A stretch of 64,000 nt of DNA from Mesorhizobium sp. M4B.F.Ca.ET.058.02.1.1 (GCF_003952505.1 NZ_CP034450.1:2976001-3040000), one strand, 5' to 3'. Counted from the first letter of the stretch, positions 1-11,832 are shown. A program made the numbers and translations. The notes: generated by a model from the letters alone, not told the origin.

Positions 1-142
1 ACATGCACATCGACGGGGTGAGGCTCACGCCCGATCTTTGGTTGTGGCGCCGCCAGGGACGGGCTGGAGCGGTGCGTTCGATGCCCCAACAGATCTTTGG
101 GTGAAAATCAGTCGCGGTCGGTTCTGGTTTTTGTGTCGATTG

Positions 143-1228
143 TCAGCCGAATTTTCGCGCAGGCGGCACAACTATCCTGCCGGAGTATCCGGATATTTCG
201 ATCCCGGTACCGAAGGCACGCGAGCGGCTTACGAAGCCCTCGAGACCATCTCGCGCCACGTGCCCGGTGGCGGGGACCGGGACCAATCTGCCCCTTTCGG
301 ATCCTATGCGATCATTTAGATCGCCGATCACTACCGGCAGAAGGTCTATGCCTTCGAGGGTTCCACTCTCATCGTAGCGGCAAGCCGCGACAATGCTCTG
401 CCAGACTTCCGGAGGATCCCATTCGCCCTCGTCCGGATGGACGTGAAACAGGAAATTTCCGAGACCGTAGAAGATGGGCAAGCCGTTATAGATTTCCACC
501 GCCTGAAGAACCGGGGCACCGTGGCTGACGAAGACGTCTGCGCCGGCGTCGATGCATGTGCGGGCAAAGGTCTGCACCCAGCGCGGCACATCCTGCCAGC
601 CCGGTTCCCAATGATGGTGGTGCAGATAGGCGATGACGAAATCGCCCCGCGCAGACGCCTGACCGATGGCAGACAGATGGATGCTGGCGCTCGCTTGATC
701 GACTTCGACCATGCGGCCGAAATTGGCTGCTTGGGTGAACACGGTGCCGTAGAAATTGAGCTCCCCGTCGCTCGCTATCTCCGGCGGATCTTCCGGCTGC
801 GCATAATTGGTCAGTTCGAAGGGAGAACTTTGCAAATGGCCTCCAAGCCGTGCCAACCGTCGGAAATGCCCGTCCGGCACTCCAATTTTTCGAACGGTCT
901 TAAGCCGGTTGACGCCAGGGCGAGACGGGCGAAAGGCCGTGTGGTTCTCGGCATACATGCTGGACGGGCCGGGACCCGCATCGATCGCAAGAAGAGCGAC
1001 GTCGCGTGTACCTAGCCGGCGGCGGCCCAGTTCCCGGGCATCGGTCGCGTCGACCCCGATGCCCGCATGCAGGAAGCCCCGTTCTTGAACTTCCTCTAGC
1101 GTCGAGAGGACGCCGCCAGCACCGAGATCGAACGCGTGGTTGTTCGCTAAGGCGAGCGCGTTGAAACCAATGTCCTGCAATGCATCCAGAACTTCGGCCC
1201 TGGAATAGCCGAAGTACCTGCCCTTGGT
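143..1228 (-). pseudogene. CapA-family metallophosphatase remnant, 5' end lost
   Basis: About 360 codons match the C-terminal four fifths of CapA/PgsA-type proteins (poly-gamma-glutamate synthesis family, calcineurin-like fold). Visible landmarks are ALANNHAFDLG near the start, an HHHHWEPGW metal-site block, and HGAPVLQAVEIYNG followed by FYGLGNFLF. The usual N-terminal strand with the first GD metal ligands is absent. Upstream of about 1228 the sequence changes to an integrase in another frame, so the gene has no start of its own; the open frame to 1318 begins inside integrase DNA. The C-terminus looks natural. It is most likely dead cargo of an integrated element, left after a deletion. CapA homologues act on capsule or poly-glutamate polymers, but no function should be inferred for this copy. 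Confidence 0.75.
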
Positions 1229-1898
1229 CGGGCAGTGTTGCGACCTTCTCCAGTATCTTGAGCATGACGCGGATTTCAGTTGGGGAGAGCGAGCGATCTC
1301 TCGGGACAAAGTGAGCAATCGATGCCGGCCCTACGTCGTCGGCCGGATTGGACACCTTCTCGCCATGGAGAATGGCGAAGCCGTAAATTTGCTTGAGGAT
1401 ATCACGGACGTGGATCGCCGTTGCCGGCGCTCCACGCTCGACGATCTTGGCACATTGGGCGCGAAGATCGTCCGGTGTGATTTCGGTCAGCAGCCTATTG
1501 CGCCAAACCGGCAGGAGTTCGCGTTCGTAAATTGACCGGCGCATTGAGCGAGTGCTATCCGCCATTGATGCCATGGTCAGCCACTTCTCTCCAAACTGAC
1601 CAAAGCTCTTTGCTTCTTTCAGTCGCCGTTTGTCGCGCTGCTTCTCGATGGCTGGAGAGCGACCTTCTCTAACCGCTCGACGTGCATCGAGGCATTTTTC
1701 CCGGGCTTGGAGCAGGGAGATCCCATCGCGCCCGTACTTGCCGAGATAGACGGTCTCCCTCCGGCCATTGAGCCTGTAATCCAGACGAAACGAGATCGTG
1801 CCGCTAGGCATGACGCGGACATACATCCCGTCACGATCCGCCACCTTGTACATTTTCTGCTTTATTTTCAATGCCTTGATTGCGGCGTCCGTCAGCAT
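1229..1898 (-). pseudogene. Tyrosine integrase fragment (P4/IntG type), N-terminal part only
   Basis: The reading frame starts MLTDAAIKALK and shows the Arm-type DNA-binding domain (DUF4102 style: VADRDGMYVRVMPSG, YLGKYGRDGISLLQAR), then the SAM-like core-binding domain (residues about 95-200) and SPTEIRVMLKILEKVATLP, the lead-in to the catalytic domain. The catalytic domain with the R..HxxR..Y residues is missing: homology stops at about 1229, where CapA sequence begins. P4-type integrases integrate elements at tRNA or guaA 3' ends, and this one starts about 290 bp from the guaA stop codon and reads away from it, the normal position for an integrase next to its attachment site. Inactive as it stands. 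Confidence 0.8.
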
Positions 1899-1916
1899 CC
1901 CGACTGCCTTTCCAAA

Positions 1917-2024
1917 AGTACCGTCACGGGTTTTTTGAGGGCTTTTGGCGGAACTTCTTCTTAATTTTCATAGCCTTAGCCTGAAAAAAGTACCGTCATC
2001 AGACCTCTATGACGTGACGGTACT
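1917..2024. repeat. Three copies of a 10-bp word next to the integrase, possible arm-type sites
   Basis: AGTACCGTCA occurs at 1917-1926 and 1989-1998, and its exact reverse complement TGACGGTACT at 2015-2024. The last two form an inverted repeat with a 16-base spacer. All three lie between the integrase start and guaA. Tyrosine integrases of this class bind short repeated arm-type sites beside the attachment core, so this reading is plausible. A hairpin or an operator for int is the alternative. Confidence 0.5.
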
Positions 2025-2190
2025 GTCGAAAATTCATCGTGGCAATATGTCGGAGGTCCGGCAGCCAGTCCGGCAAGGCCGAACAATGCACGCCGATAGG
2101 CAGCGAAAGCTGCTGGCAAAAATTATTTTTAATTTCAGTTAGTTAGATCGATTTTTGGCGTAATTTCGGCGAGGTTCGGATAGACCTGAA

Positions 2191-2235
2191 TCATTCCCAC
2201 TCGATCGTGCCGGGCGGCTTCGACGTCACATCGTA
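2191..2235. other. Candidate attachment site: 3' end of guaA
   Basis: The final codons of guaA (encoding PPGTIEWE and stop) lie directly beside the integrase remnant. The guaA 3' end is a known target of genomic islands and of IntG in Mesorhizobium tripartite ICEs. The guaA reading frame is intact, as expected when an element restores the gene end. No second copy of this sequence was found by eye in the window, so the core limits are not defined. Confidence 0.4.
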
Positions 2236-3753
2236 GACGACGCGGTTGATGCCCCGTACCTCGTTGATGATGCGGGTGGCGGCGGCGGCAAGGAAGTTCA
2301 TGTCATAGTGGTAGAAGTCGGCGGTCATGCCGTCGACCGAGGTGACGGCGCGCAACGCGCAGACGAATTCGTAGGTGCGGCCGTCGCCCATCACGCCGAC
2401 GGTCTGCACCGGCAAGAGCACGGCGAAGGCCTGCCAGATGGCGTCGTAGAGGCCGGCCTTTCGGATCTCGTCGAGATAGATGGCGTCGGCCTCGCGCAGG
2501 ATCTCAAGCTTCTCGCGAGAGATGCCGCCCGGGCAGCGTATGGCAAGGCCGGGGCCCGGGAACGGATGCCGGCCGATGAAGCTCTCGGGCAGGCCGAGCT
2601 CCTTGCCCAGCGCCCTCACCTCGTCCTTGAACAATTCGCGCAGCGGCTCGACCAGCTTCATGTTCATGCGCTCTGGCAGGCCGCCGACATTGTGGTGTGA
2701 CTTGATCGTCACCGACGGGCCGCCGGAGAAGGAGACGCTTTCGATGACGTCGGGATAGAGCGTGCCCTGGGCCAGGAAATCGGCGCCGCCGAGCTTCTTG
2801 GCCTCTTCCTCGAACACTTCGATGAAGAGCCGTCCGATCGTCTTGCGCTTCTTTTCGGGATCGGCCTCGCCTTCCAGCGCCGAGATGAAGCGGTCGGACG
2901 CGTCGACCAGGATCAGCGGCAAATTGTAGTGCTGGCGGAACATCTCCACCACGCTCGCCGCCTCGTCCTTGCGCATCAGGCCATGGTCGACGAGGATGCA
3001 GGTGAGCTGATCGCCGACCGCCTCGTGGATGAGAAGTGCGGCGACCGAGGAATCGACGCCGCCCGACAGCGCGCAGATCACCTTGCCCTTGCCGACCTGC
3101 TTGCGGATCGCCTCGACGGCGTGCTCGCGATAGGCGCGCATCGTCCAGTCGCCCTCGATGCCGGCGATGTTGTGGACGAAGTTCCTGAGCAGCCTGGCGC
3201 CGTCCGGCGTATGCACCACCTCGGGATGGAACATGATGCCGTACATCTTGCGCTCGACATCGCCGAAGATGGCGAAGGGCGAGCCTTCGGACCTGCCGAA
3301 CACCTCGAAGCCCTTGGGGAGCGAGATGACGCGGTCGCCATGGCTCATCCACACCTGGTGCCGCTGGCCGGGCGCCCACAGGCCCTCGAACAGCGGGCTC
3401 TCCTTCTCGATCTCGACGAAGGCGCGGCCGAACTCGCGATGGTTGGAGCTTTCGGCGACGCCGCCCATCTGCACACAAAGCGCCATCTGGCCATAGCAGA
3501 TGCCGAGCACCGGCACGCCGGCCTCGAAGACGATCTGCGGGGCGCGCGGGCTGCCGATATCGGTGGTCGAGGCCGGGCCGCCAGACAGGATCACCGCTTT
3601 GGGATTGACGCGCTCGAAGGCCGTCTCGGCCGACTGGAACGGCACGATCTCGGAAAAGACGCCGGCCTCGCGGATGCGGCGGGCGATGAGCTGCGTGAAC
3701 TGGCTGCCGAAGTCGACAATCAGGACGGTGTCGGAGCGATTGGCTGTTTTCAT
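2191..3753 (-). CDS. guaA: GMP synthase (glutamine-hydrolysing)
   Basis: A 520-aa protein of normal length that converts XMP, ATP and glutamine to GMP in cytosolic purine synthesis. The class I amidotransferase domain (residues about 8-200) carries the nucleophile Cys86 in GICYGQM and the later FHPEVVHT block. The ATP-pyrophosphatase domain has the P-loop LSGGVDSSV near residue 230. The C-terminal dimerisation domain ends with the near-universal PPGTIEWE. The gene is intact up to its stop, although an integrase remnant lies just beyond it. No close partner gene precedes it on the same strand, so it is probably transcribed alone. Identification is secure from motifs and full-length organisation. 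Confidence 0.98.
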   Translation of the reverse strand: MKTANRSDTVLIVDFGSQFTQLIARRIREAGVFSEIVPFQSAETAFERVNPKAVILSGGPASTTDIGSPRAPQIVFEAGVPVLGICYGQMALCVQMGGVAESSNHREFGRAFVEIEKESPLFEGLWAPGQRHQVWMSHGDRVISLPKGFEVFGRSEGSPFAIFGDVERKMYGIMFHPEVVHTPDGARLLRNFVHNIAGIEGDWTMRAYREHAVEAIRKQVGKGKVICALSGGVDSSVAALLIHEAVGDQLTCILVDHGLMRKDEAASVVEMFRQHYNLPLILVDASDRFISALEGEADPEKKRKTIGRLFIEVFEEEAKKLGGADFLAQGTLYPDVIESVSFSGGPSVTIKSHHNVGGLPERMNMKLVEPLRELFKDEVRALGKELGLPESFIGRHPFPGPGLAIRCPGGISREKLEILREADAIYLDEIRKAGLYDAIWQAFAVLLPVQTVGVMGDGRTYEFVCALRAVTSVDGMTADFYHYDMNFLAAAATRIINEVRGINRVVYDVTSKPPGTIEWE

Positions 3754-3808
3754 GGCGAGCGTTTAGAGAAAGAAACGAGTCGGCGCAATGGGTTGCGAGG
3801 CGTCCGGT

Positions 3809-4464
3809 TCAATCCGACGGCTTCGCCGCGCCCAGGCTGACCGTGCCGGAAGCGATCGCCTGTTCCAGAAGGCCGACCGCGCCGGCCAGTTTCTCGTCGA
3901 TGACGTGCAGGTATTCCGTCCAGTCGCCGACATGCCTGAGGTCAGCCGCGCCATCGGAAATGCCGCGCAGGCCGGCGAGTGGCACGCCGAACAGCTGGCA
4001 GGCGCGCAGGCAGGCGAAAGTTTCCATGTCGACCATGTCAGCGGCGATCGCATCATAGGCAGCGCCGGAGATGATCGCGCCGCCGGTCGACAGCGACGCC
4101 TCCCTGATGCCGGGGATCCTTAGCGGCAAGGGCACGGTGACCGGCAGGTCGAGAAACGGCGTGGCACCCTTCTCGAAGCCCAAAGGCGAGGCGTCGATGT
4201 CGCGATAGGCGACCGAAACCGCCTGATAGATCTCCGCCTGCTCCAGCGTGCGGCTGCCGGCCGAGCCGAGCGAGACGACAAGATCCGGCAGCGCCTTCCC
4301 CCCCTCAGCCGGGCAAGCTCGGCGCCCAGCCTGACCCCGGCCTCGACCGGCCCGACGCCAGTCATCAGCGGCGTGAACAGTTTTCTGAGATGCGGACCGT
4401 ATTCGGCCTGCGCGGCCATGACGAAGAGAACGTCCCTGCCCGCGATCCGCACAGCGCTTGCCAT
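3809..4464 (-). pseudogene. 5'-methylthioadenosine/S-adenosylhomocysteine nucleosidase, frameshifted
   Basis: Two frames together make one nucleoside phosphorylase-fold protein of about 218 residues. The first (from 4464) gives MASAVRIAGRDVLFVMAAQAEYG and the ligand-loop lead-in LMTGVGPVEAGVRLG. The second gives VVSLGSAGSRTLEQAEIYQ, the DMETFA substrate motif and RGISDGA near the C-terminus. The break falls in a run of seven C (4298-4304 on plus); eight would restore the frame. The enzyme would cleave MTA or SAH to adenine and a thioribose or ribose product in methionine salvage. It starts 3 bp after the stop of the thioesterase upstream, so the two are probably co-transcribed. A real pseudogene, a slippage site or a sequencing error are all possible. 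Confidence 0.8.
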
Positions 4465-4467
4465 GGA

Positions 4468-4941
4468 TTATCCTTCGATCCCGTCCCGTCCGACGACCGT
4501 CATCATGGTGCCGGTCATGGTGGCGATCAGCTTGGCCTCGCCGTCGGCGGCGAAGGCGTAGGCCTGGCCGTCGGCGACGATGATGGTGCGGCCTGGCTTG
4601 GTCACCGAGCCGCGGAACAGGAAGCGCTCGCCCCTGCCCGGCGCCAGGAGATTGACCTTGAACTCTATGGTCAGCACGCTGGAATTCTGCGGCAGCAGCG
4701 AGAAGGCAGCATAGCCGCAGGCCGAGTCCAGCGCCGTCGAGATGACGCCGGCATGCAGGAAACCATGCTGCTGGGTGAGCGCGGCCGAGTAGGGCATCTC
4801 GATCTCGATGATGCCGGGTGTCACCAGGGTCAGCTCGGCGCCGATGGTCGTCATCGCCTGCTGCCGGGCGAAGGATGTGCGGACCCGGTCCTCATAGTCA
4901 GGAGCGGGTACGATCTTTGCTGCCATGGCTGTCGCCTTCAT
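4468..4941 (-). CDS. PaaI-family hotdog thioesterase
   Basis: A 157-aa single hotdog-domain protein. The central QHGFLHAGVISTALDSACG is the PaaI-type active-site segment, with a helix following the H-G turn, and IEFKVNLLAPGRG is the typical second strand. These enzymes hydrolyse acyl-CoA thioesters in the cytosol; the substrate cannot be read from sequence. An alternative start, MAAKIV at 4926, is equally possible because spacing to a ribosome-binding site is poor for the first ATG. It precedes the broken MTA/SAH nucleosidase by 3 bp, suggesting a shared transcript without a clear functional link. Confidence 0.85.
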   Translation of the reverse strand: MKATAMAAKIVPAPDYEDRVRTSFARQQAMTTIGAELTLVTPGIIEIEMPYSAALTQQHGFLHAGVISTALDSACGYAAFSLLPQNSSVLTIEFKVNLLAPGRGERFLFRGSVTKPGRTIIVADGQAYAFAADGEAKLIATMTGTMMTVVGRDGIEG

Positions 4942-5021
4942 TTCCTGGGAAAGCTTATTGCAGAGGCACGCCGCGCAGGCAATCTCTTATGTTGCAGTGC
5001 AGCAATGCCGGCACCCCTGCC

Positions 5022-6311
5022 TCAACCCGCCCTGTGCAGCGCGCAGACATAGAACCCGTCGGTGCCGCTCAGCGCCGGCGACAGCGAGATACCGCCGCCG
5101 GCGCCGATGCGCGCGGCGGCTTCATGGCCGGGAAAGCGGCCGTCCCAGAGCTTGCGGTGGTCAACAGGCGCGAACTCACCATGGCGGGCGCGGAAATCGG
5201 CCACTTGCTCGCCATTCTCGGCGTCGAACACCGAGCAGGTGATGTAGACCAGCAAGCCACCGGGTTTGACGAAGGCCTTGGCCGCGTCGAGGATTTCCCT
5301 TTGCTCGCCCCGGCGCTGGTCGAGCTGTCTTTGCGTCAACCGCCATTTGGCGTCGGGGCGGCGCCGCCAGGTGCCGCTGCCAGTGCAGGGGGCGTCGACC
5401 AGCACGATGTCCATATGGCCAGCGAGCGGGCCCAGTTCGGCGGGTTTGCTGACGATCTGGATGTTTCGGTTTTCGGACCGGCGCATGCGGTCGAAGATCG
5501 GCGCAAGCCGCGCCTTTTCGGCATCATGGGCAAATATCTGGCCGCGATTGTCCATTTCGGCCGACAGCGCCAGCGTCTTGCCGCCGGCGCCGGCGCAATA
5601 GTCGAGCACCTGCATTCCGGCCTCGGCGCCGGCCAGCGTCGCGACGATCTGCGACCCTTCGTCCTGGACCTCGAACCAGCCCTTCTGGAAGGCGGGTTCG
5701 GCCTGGACGTTGGGGTGCCTGCCGTCGCCATCGATCGGCGGGATGCGGATGCCTTGCGCGGCAATGCTCGCGGCAGCCGCGCCCGTGCCGTTGAGTTCGG
5801 CCAGCACCTTGCCGCGATCGGCCTGCAGCGTGTTGACCCTGAGGTCCAGCGGCGGGCGAGCGGCGAGCGCCGCCCCTTCCGCGACCCACGTCTCGCCGAA
5901 AGCCTGCCCGAACAGCGGCACACACCAGTCCGGAATGTCGGCTCGTACCGCGTCCGGCGCATCGGCCGGGCGGCGATCGGCCGCCGCCATCAGTTCGGTG
6001 TCGCTGAGCAGCGGCGGCGCGAACCTGTCGCCGTCCAGCGCATCGTTCAGCGACTGTGCCGTCTGGCCCCATTCGAGCAGCAGGGCGCCGAAGCCGATTG
6101 CGCGCGGGGTGTCCTCGCCGAGCAGCCAGCCGGCGGAACGCTTGCGGCGCAGCGCGTCATAGACGATGTTGCCGATCGCCGCGCGATCGCCGCCGCCGGC
6201 AAAGCGGTGCGACAGGCCCCAGTCGCGCAGGGCGTCGGCCACCGGCCGGTGCCGCCGGCCGATGTCTTCCAGAACCTCAATGGCCGCCGCCAGCCTTCCG
6301 CCCAGTCTCAT
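5022..6311 (-). CDS. RsmB-type RNA m5C methyltransferase
   Basis: A 429-aa protein. The N-terminal 140 residues resemble the NusB-like RNA-binding region of RsmB, and the C-terminal half is the class I SAM-dependent RNA cytosine-5 methyltransferase. The SAM-binding segment is VLDYCAGAGGKTLALSAEM. The two family cysteines are both present: motif IV DAPCTGSGTWRRRPD and motif VI VYITCSVFD. The predicted role is methylation of a cytosine in rRNA. The start at 6311 (MRLGGRLAAAIEVLEDIG) was chosen because homology begins there and a GGAGCAGGA purine block precedes it; the frame is open back to 6416. Paralogues are common, so the exact target site is uncertain. Confidence 0.9.
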   Translation of the reverse strand: MRLGGRLAAAIEVLEDIGRRHRPVADALRDWGLSHRFAGGGDRAAIGNIVYDALRRKRSAGWLLGEDTPRAIGFGALLLEWGQTAQSLNDALDGDRFAPPLLSDTELMAAADRRPADAPDAVRADIPDWCVPLFGQAFGETWVAEGAALAARPPLDLRVNTLQADRGKVLAELNGTGAAAASIAAQGIRIPPIDGDGRHPNVQAEPAFQKGWFEVQDEGSQIVATLAGAEAGMQVLDYCAGAGGKTLALSAEMDNRGQIFAHDAEKARLAPIFDRMRRSENRNIQIVSKPAELGPLAGHMDIVLVDAPCTGSGTWRRRPDAKWRLTQRQLDQRRGEQREILDAAKAFVKPGGLLVYITCSVFDAENGEQVADFRARHGEFAPVDHRKLWDGRFPGHEAAARIGAGGGISLSPALSGTDGFYVCALHRAG

Positions 6312-6642
6312 TCCTGCTCCGTCAACCGTTGCCTTCAGTCCTGCTCTTAGAGCCTTTCCTGCTCCGATTGAAACAGTTCTGTTGCGGTGAGGCCAAAACG
6401 GCCGGTCCAATGCCATCCTGCGTACGACATACGGAACGCTTTTCGATGCAGTCGGTCCTCAGCGGAAAACAAGAACAAATCAACCGGAACATGAAATATG
6501 TCTAATATTTTTACTAACGAGTACAAGCAAGCCCGCGGGCTTAACCACTCCGCTTTCCAAGATTTCGGGTTGCGAATACTCTCTCAGCCGTGATTCGCGA
6601 CGCAGTAAAGGCGGTTTTGCGGATCGATACGAGGAGAGGGCA

Positions 6643-7320
6643 ATGAAGACTTATCTTGCGGAAGTTCTAGGCACATTCCTGTTGGTATTCATCGGCACGG
6701 CTTCTGTGGTCACGGGCGGCTTCGGCGGCGCGCTGCCGCTTGGCCAGGAAGGCATCGGCCTGGCGTTCGGCATCGGCCTCATCGCGGCGGCCTATGCGAT
6801 CGGGCCGATCTCGGGCGCGCATCTCAATCCGGCTGTGACGCTTGGCGCCTTCCTCGCCGGCCGGCTGCCGGCAAAGGACGTCGTTCCCTACTGGATCGCG
6901 CAGATCATCGGCGCCATCATCGCCTCGCTGGCGCTGTGGATCATCGTCTCCGGCCAGGTCGGCGGCCACACTGGCGGTTTCGGCGCCAATGGCTGGGACG
7001 AAGCGAAATGGGGCGTCAGCTCGGCTTTCCTGTGGGAATTGATCGCAACCTTCACCTTCGTCACCGTGATCCTCGGCGTCACGGCGCAAAATCACAGCAC
7101 GACCTTCGCCGGGCTGGTCATCGGCCTGACGCTGGCCGGGCTGCACTTCGCCATCATCCCGGTCACCGGCACCTCGCTCAATCCGGCCCGCTCGATCGGT
7201 CCGGCGCTGTTTTCGGGCGCGGCGGCGCTCAGCCAGCTGTGGCTGTTCATCGTCGCGCCACTGATCGGCGGCGCCATCGCCGGCGTCGTCGCCAAGGCGC
7301 GCATCTTCGAGAAGGACTGA
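6643..7320 (+). CDS. aqpZ: Aquaporin of the MIP family (AqpZ-like)
   Basis: A 225-aa inner-membrane channel with six hydrophobic segments and the two half-helix NPA boxes: SGAHLNPAVTLG in the first half and GTSLNPARSIGPAL in the second. The Arg after the second NPA (NPAR) is the selectivity-filter arginine, and the second half carries the small-residue pattern typical of water channels, so AqpZ-like rather than GlpF-like is favoured. A strong ribosome-binding site (GAGGAGAGGGC) precedes the ATG. It stands alone, with about 330 bp between it and the divergent RsmB-type gene and a terminator just downstream. Confidence 0.9.
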   Translation: MKTYLAEVLGTFLLVFIGTASVVTGGFGGALPLGQEGIGLAFGIGLIAAAYAIGPISGAHLNPAVTLGAFLAGRLPAKDVVPYWIAQIIGAIIASLALWIIVSGQVGGHTGGFGANGWDEAKWGVSSAFLWELIATFTFVTVILGVTAQNHSTTFAGLVIGLTLAGLHFAIIPVTGTSLNPARSIGPALFSGAAALSQLWLFIVAPLIGGAIAGVVAKARIFEKD

Positions 7321-7342
7321 TTTTTTTTGAAGCCTGAATGCG

Positions 7343-7373
7343 AAAAGGCGCGGGGCTGGCCCCGCGCCTTTTT
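7343..7373. terminator. Bidirectional rho-independent terminator between aqpZ and katG
   Basis: A 14-bp perfect stem (7343-7356 with 7359-7372, core AAGGCGCGGGGC) ends in T residues on the plus strand and begins with A residues, so it can end transcription of both convergent genes. Confidence 0.85.
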
Positions 7374-7398
7374 GTTGGAGTGCACGCTCTTTCGAGGA

Positions 7399-9627
<2,229 letters not shown>

Positions 9628-9656
9628 TCACCAGGGGCTGCCAGCGGCCGCGCCAA

Positions 9657-9673
9657 TCTGGAACGATTCCAGA
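9657..9673. promoter_or_regulatory. Palindrome in the katG-oxyR intergenic region, candidate OxyR site
   Basis: A perfect 7-3-7 inverted repeat, TCTGGAA CGA TTCCAGA, lies about midway between the divergent starts. LysR-family regulators bind dyads with a T-N11-A core in such places. The E. coli OxyR spacing pattern was not recognised, so the assignment rests on position and symmetry. Confidence 0.5.
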
Positions 9674-9734
9674 CTAGGCCGGCGAGACGATAAAGACAAA
9701 TTGCCTTTCCTGTTTTTTCCGATAGGATTTCCTT

Positions 9735-10643
9735 ATGATCGGCCTCACCGTCCGGCAGATGCAATATTTCGACGCGCTGGCGCAGACGCTGCATTTCGGC
9801 CGCGCCGCCAAGCTCGCCGGCGTCAGTCAGCCGGCGCTCTCCGCACAGATCGCGGAGATGGAACAGCGGCTGGCCTGCCGTCTGTTCGAGCGCGGCGGCA
9901 AGACGGTGCGAATGACCGACGAGGCGCTGGCCTTGCAGCCACGCATCGAGCGCATCCTCGCCGATATCCGTGACGTCGAGACGACGGCCCGGCGCGGCCG
10001 CCCCGCCATGGAAGGGCGCTTCCGCCTGGGCATCATTCCCACGGTCGCGCCCTATCTGCTGCCGCATGTGTTGCCGGAATTGAGAAAGCATTTCCCGGTC
10101 CTGCAACTCGAACTGCGCGAGGCGGTGACCGCGTCGCTGGTCGAGGACACAGCTTCCGGCCGGTTGGACGCCTTCATCGCCGCGCTGCCGCTCGACCATC
10201 CCGGCCTAGTCAGCGAAGAGCTTTTCCCTGACCGCTTCTTCCTTGCCGTGCCGTCAGGCGATCCGGCCTTCGCCTCGCCGCCGGTGCCGCCGGAAAGCCC
10301 GGCGCTGGAAAGGCTGATGCTGCTGGAGGAAGGCCATTGTCTGCGCGAGCAGGCGCTGGCCGTGTGCGGCAATGTCCGTCCGGTGGCGATGGCAAGCTAC
10401 GGCGCCACCAGCCTGACGACGCTGCTGCAGATGGTGGCGCATGGACTGGGCGTGACGCTCGTGCCGGAGATGGCGATGCGGCCGGCCGGCACCATCCCCG
10501 ACCTCAAGATCGTCCCGTTCCAGGAACCGATGCCGCTGCGCATGATCTGCCTCGCCTGGCGCCGCAACAAGGCGCGGCATGACGAATGCGTGGAGTTGGC
10601 GAAAATCATCCGTGGGCTTGGCGAAGCTGTGCTGGCGAACTGA
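9735..10643 (+). CDS. oxyR: Hydrogen peroxide-sensing LysR regulator OxyR
   Basis: A 302-aa LysR protein. The N-terminal winged helix-turn-helix (residues 1-65, MQYFDALAQTLHFGRAAKLAGVSQPALS) is followed by a substrate-domain fold. The key feature is Cys202 and Cys211 in GHCLREQALAVC, nine residues apart, exactly as the redox cysteines 199 and 208 of E. coli OxyR. It is divergent from katG, its classical target. The 3' end overlaps the EamA exporter gene tail to tail by 38 bp. Confidence 0.95.
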   Translation: MIGLTVRQMQYFDALAQTLHFGRAAKLAGVSQPALSAQIAEMEQRLACRLFERGGKTVRMTDEALALQPRIERILADIRDVETTARRGRPAMEGRFRLGIIPTVAPYLLPHVLPELRKHFPVLQLELREAVTASLVEDTASGRLDAFIAALPLDHPGLVSEELFPDRFFLAVPSGDPAFASPPVPPESPALERLMLLEEGHCLREQALAVCGNVRPVAMASYGATSLTTLLQMVAHGLGVTLVPEMAMRPAGTIPDLKIVPFQEPMPLRMICLAWRRNKARHDECVELAKIIRGLGEAVLAN

Positions 10644-11658
10644 GAAGCGTCGTGTCCGACCGGATGTCTGCTTCTGGCGACTGGCGATCTGACCCGCGAT
10701 CAACCGACTTGTCCCCATCCGTGCCATCGGGTTTCGTTCCTATCGGCCCAGTTGAAATGACAGCGGCGAGCACCATGGCAATGCCGCCCAACTGCATCGC
10801 CGATATCGTCTCGCCGAGAACCAGGACGGCAAAGACTATGCCGAGCAGGGGCTCGACATTGCTGATCATCGTGGCGCGCACAGAGCCGACAATCGGGAAC
10901 GCGCAAAGGAAAGCCAACGTTCCGATGGTGGAACCGATCGCGACACCTGCAAACCCGACCCACCCCGCAACAGTCTGCGGCAACGCGAATACACTCATGA
11001 ACGGAAACAGGAGCGCCAGCGTTATCGTTGCCGACACCATCATATAGAAAGCCACAGCCAGGCCGCCGGCCTGTCTCATGGCGCGGGCGCTTCCAACAAT
11101 AACGAACACGCAGGTGACCGCTCCGAGAGCGGCAAGGCAAAGCCCCGTGGCATTCAAGGCGCTGAGCGAGAAACCAATGGCCAGGCCCAAGCCCGCGAAT
11201 GCCGCTGTGAACGCCATCATCATTCTCATGTTCATCGCCCCGTCGCCGAGCAGCGCCGCGGCAACCCCTACCAGCAGAGGGTGCGAAAAATAGATCAGGA
11301 TGACCATGTTGACGGGGATGTATTTGACCGCTCCCAGAAATCCGAACAGCATGACGGCGTAGGACACGCCGGCAACGCAGCTGACGATCAAAGATTTTCG
11401 GACTATCCAAAGGGTTTGGCCGAGCGAGACCATCAAGATCCAGGTCATTCCGACGGTTAACAGGCATCGCAGCGTTATGACGGACATGACGTTGCTGCCC
11501 CCGTCGTAGGCCAGCCTGGCGAAGCTCGGCACGACGGCTATCGCAACCGACGATAAGATGACCATGGCCGTGCCAATGGATTGGCGATGGCGAGGCGGGG
11601 CCAAAGCCCGGCTAATCTGTCGGTGATCCTTTGGAAGACTTTCAACCGCAGCCGTCAT
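10606..11658 (-). CDS. EamA/DMT-family transporter
   Basis: A 350-aa inner-membrane protein with about ten hydrophobic helices in two EamA repeats, each of about five helices. Typical helix-end signatures are FLGAVKYIPVNMVILIYFSHPLLVG in the first repeat (seen in part) and SNVEPLLGIVFAVLVLGE in the second, the latter being the classic EamA ending. Members export metabolites or amino acids; the substrate is unknown. The start at 11658 (MTAAVESLPK) was preferred to the open frame back to 11802, whose extra residues are arginine-rich and unlike a membrane protein N-terminus. The last 38 bp overlap the 3' end of oxyR on the other strand. Confidence 0.85.
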   Translation of the reverse strand: MTAAVESLPKDHRQISRALAPPRHRQSIGTAMVILSSVAIAVVPSFARLAYDGGSNVMSVITLRCLLTVGMTWILMVSLGQTLWIVRKSLIVSCVAGVSYAVMLFGFLGAVKYIPVNMVILIYFSHPLLVGVAAALLGDGAMNMRMMMAFTAAFAGLGLAIGFSLSALNATGLCLAALGAVTCVFVIVGSARAMRQAGGLAVAFYMMVSATITLALLFPFMSVFALPQTVAGWVGFAGVAIGSTIGTLAFLCAFPIVGSVRATMISNVEPLLGIVFAVLVLGETISAMQLGGIAMVLAAVISTGPIGTKPDGTDGDKSVDRGSDRQSPEADIRSDTTLLSSPAQLRQAHG

Positions 11659-11832
11659 TGTCGTTCGCCCCAAATCATCCGCGCCTTCAAACCTCTTGTA
11701 TCGCCGTGCAGGGATGCATCCGTGGCAGCCAGCGGGAAGCCAGCGGGATTCGATCTGTATCCGTTGTGCCTCCCGGGAATTGCGCGTTAATTGTGGAGCC
11801 AAGGGTTTGGATGACAGCGACCCAGCTGGCTG

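Noticed and set aside
4818..6350. 510-codon plus-strand frame opposite the RsmB-type gene
   Set aside because: Shadow of a gene with clear methyltransferase motifs on minus; no recognisable protein content.
9682..9715. E. coli-like four-element OxyR site near the oxyR start
   Set aside because: Only scattered GATA/ATTG words with irregular spacing; the symmetric 17-bp dyad at 9657 is better supported.
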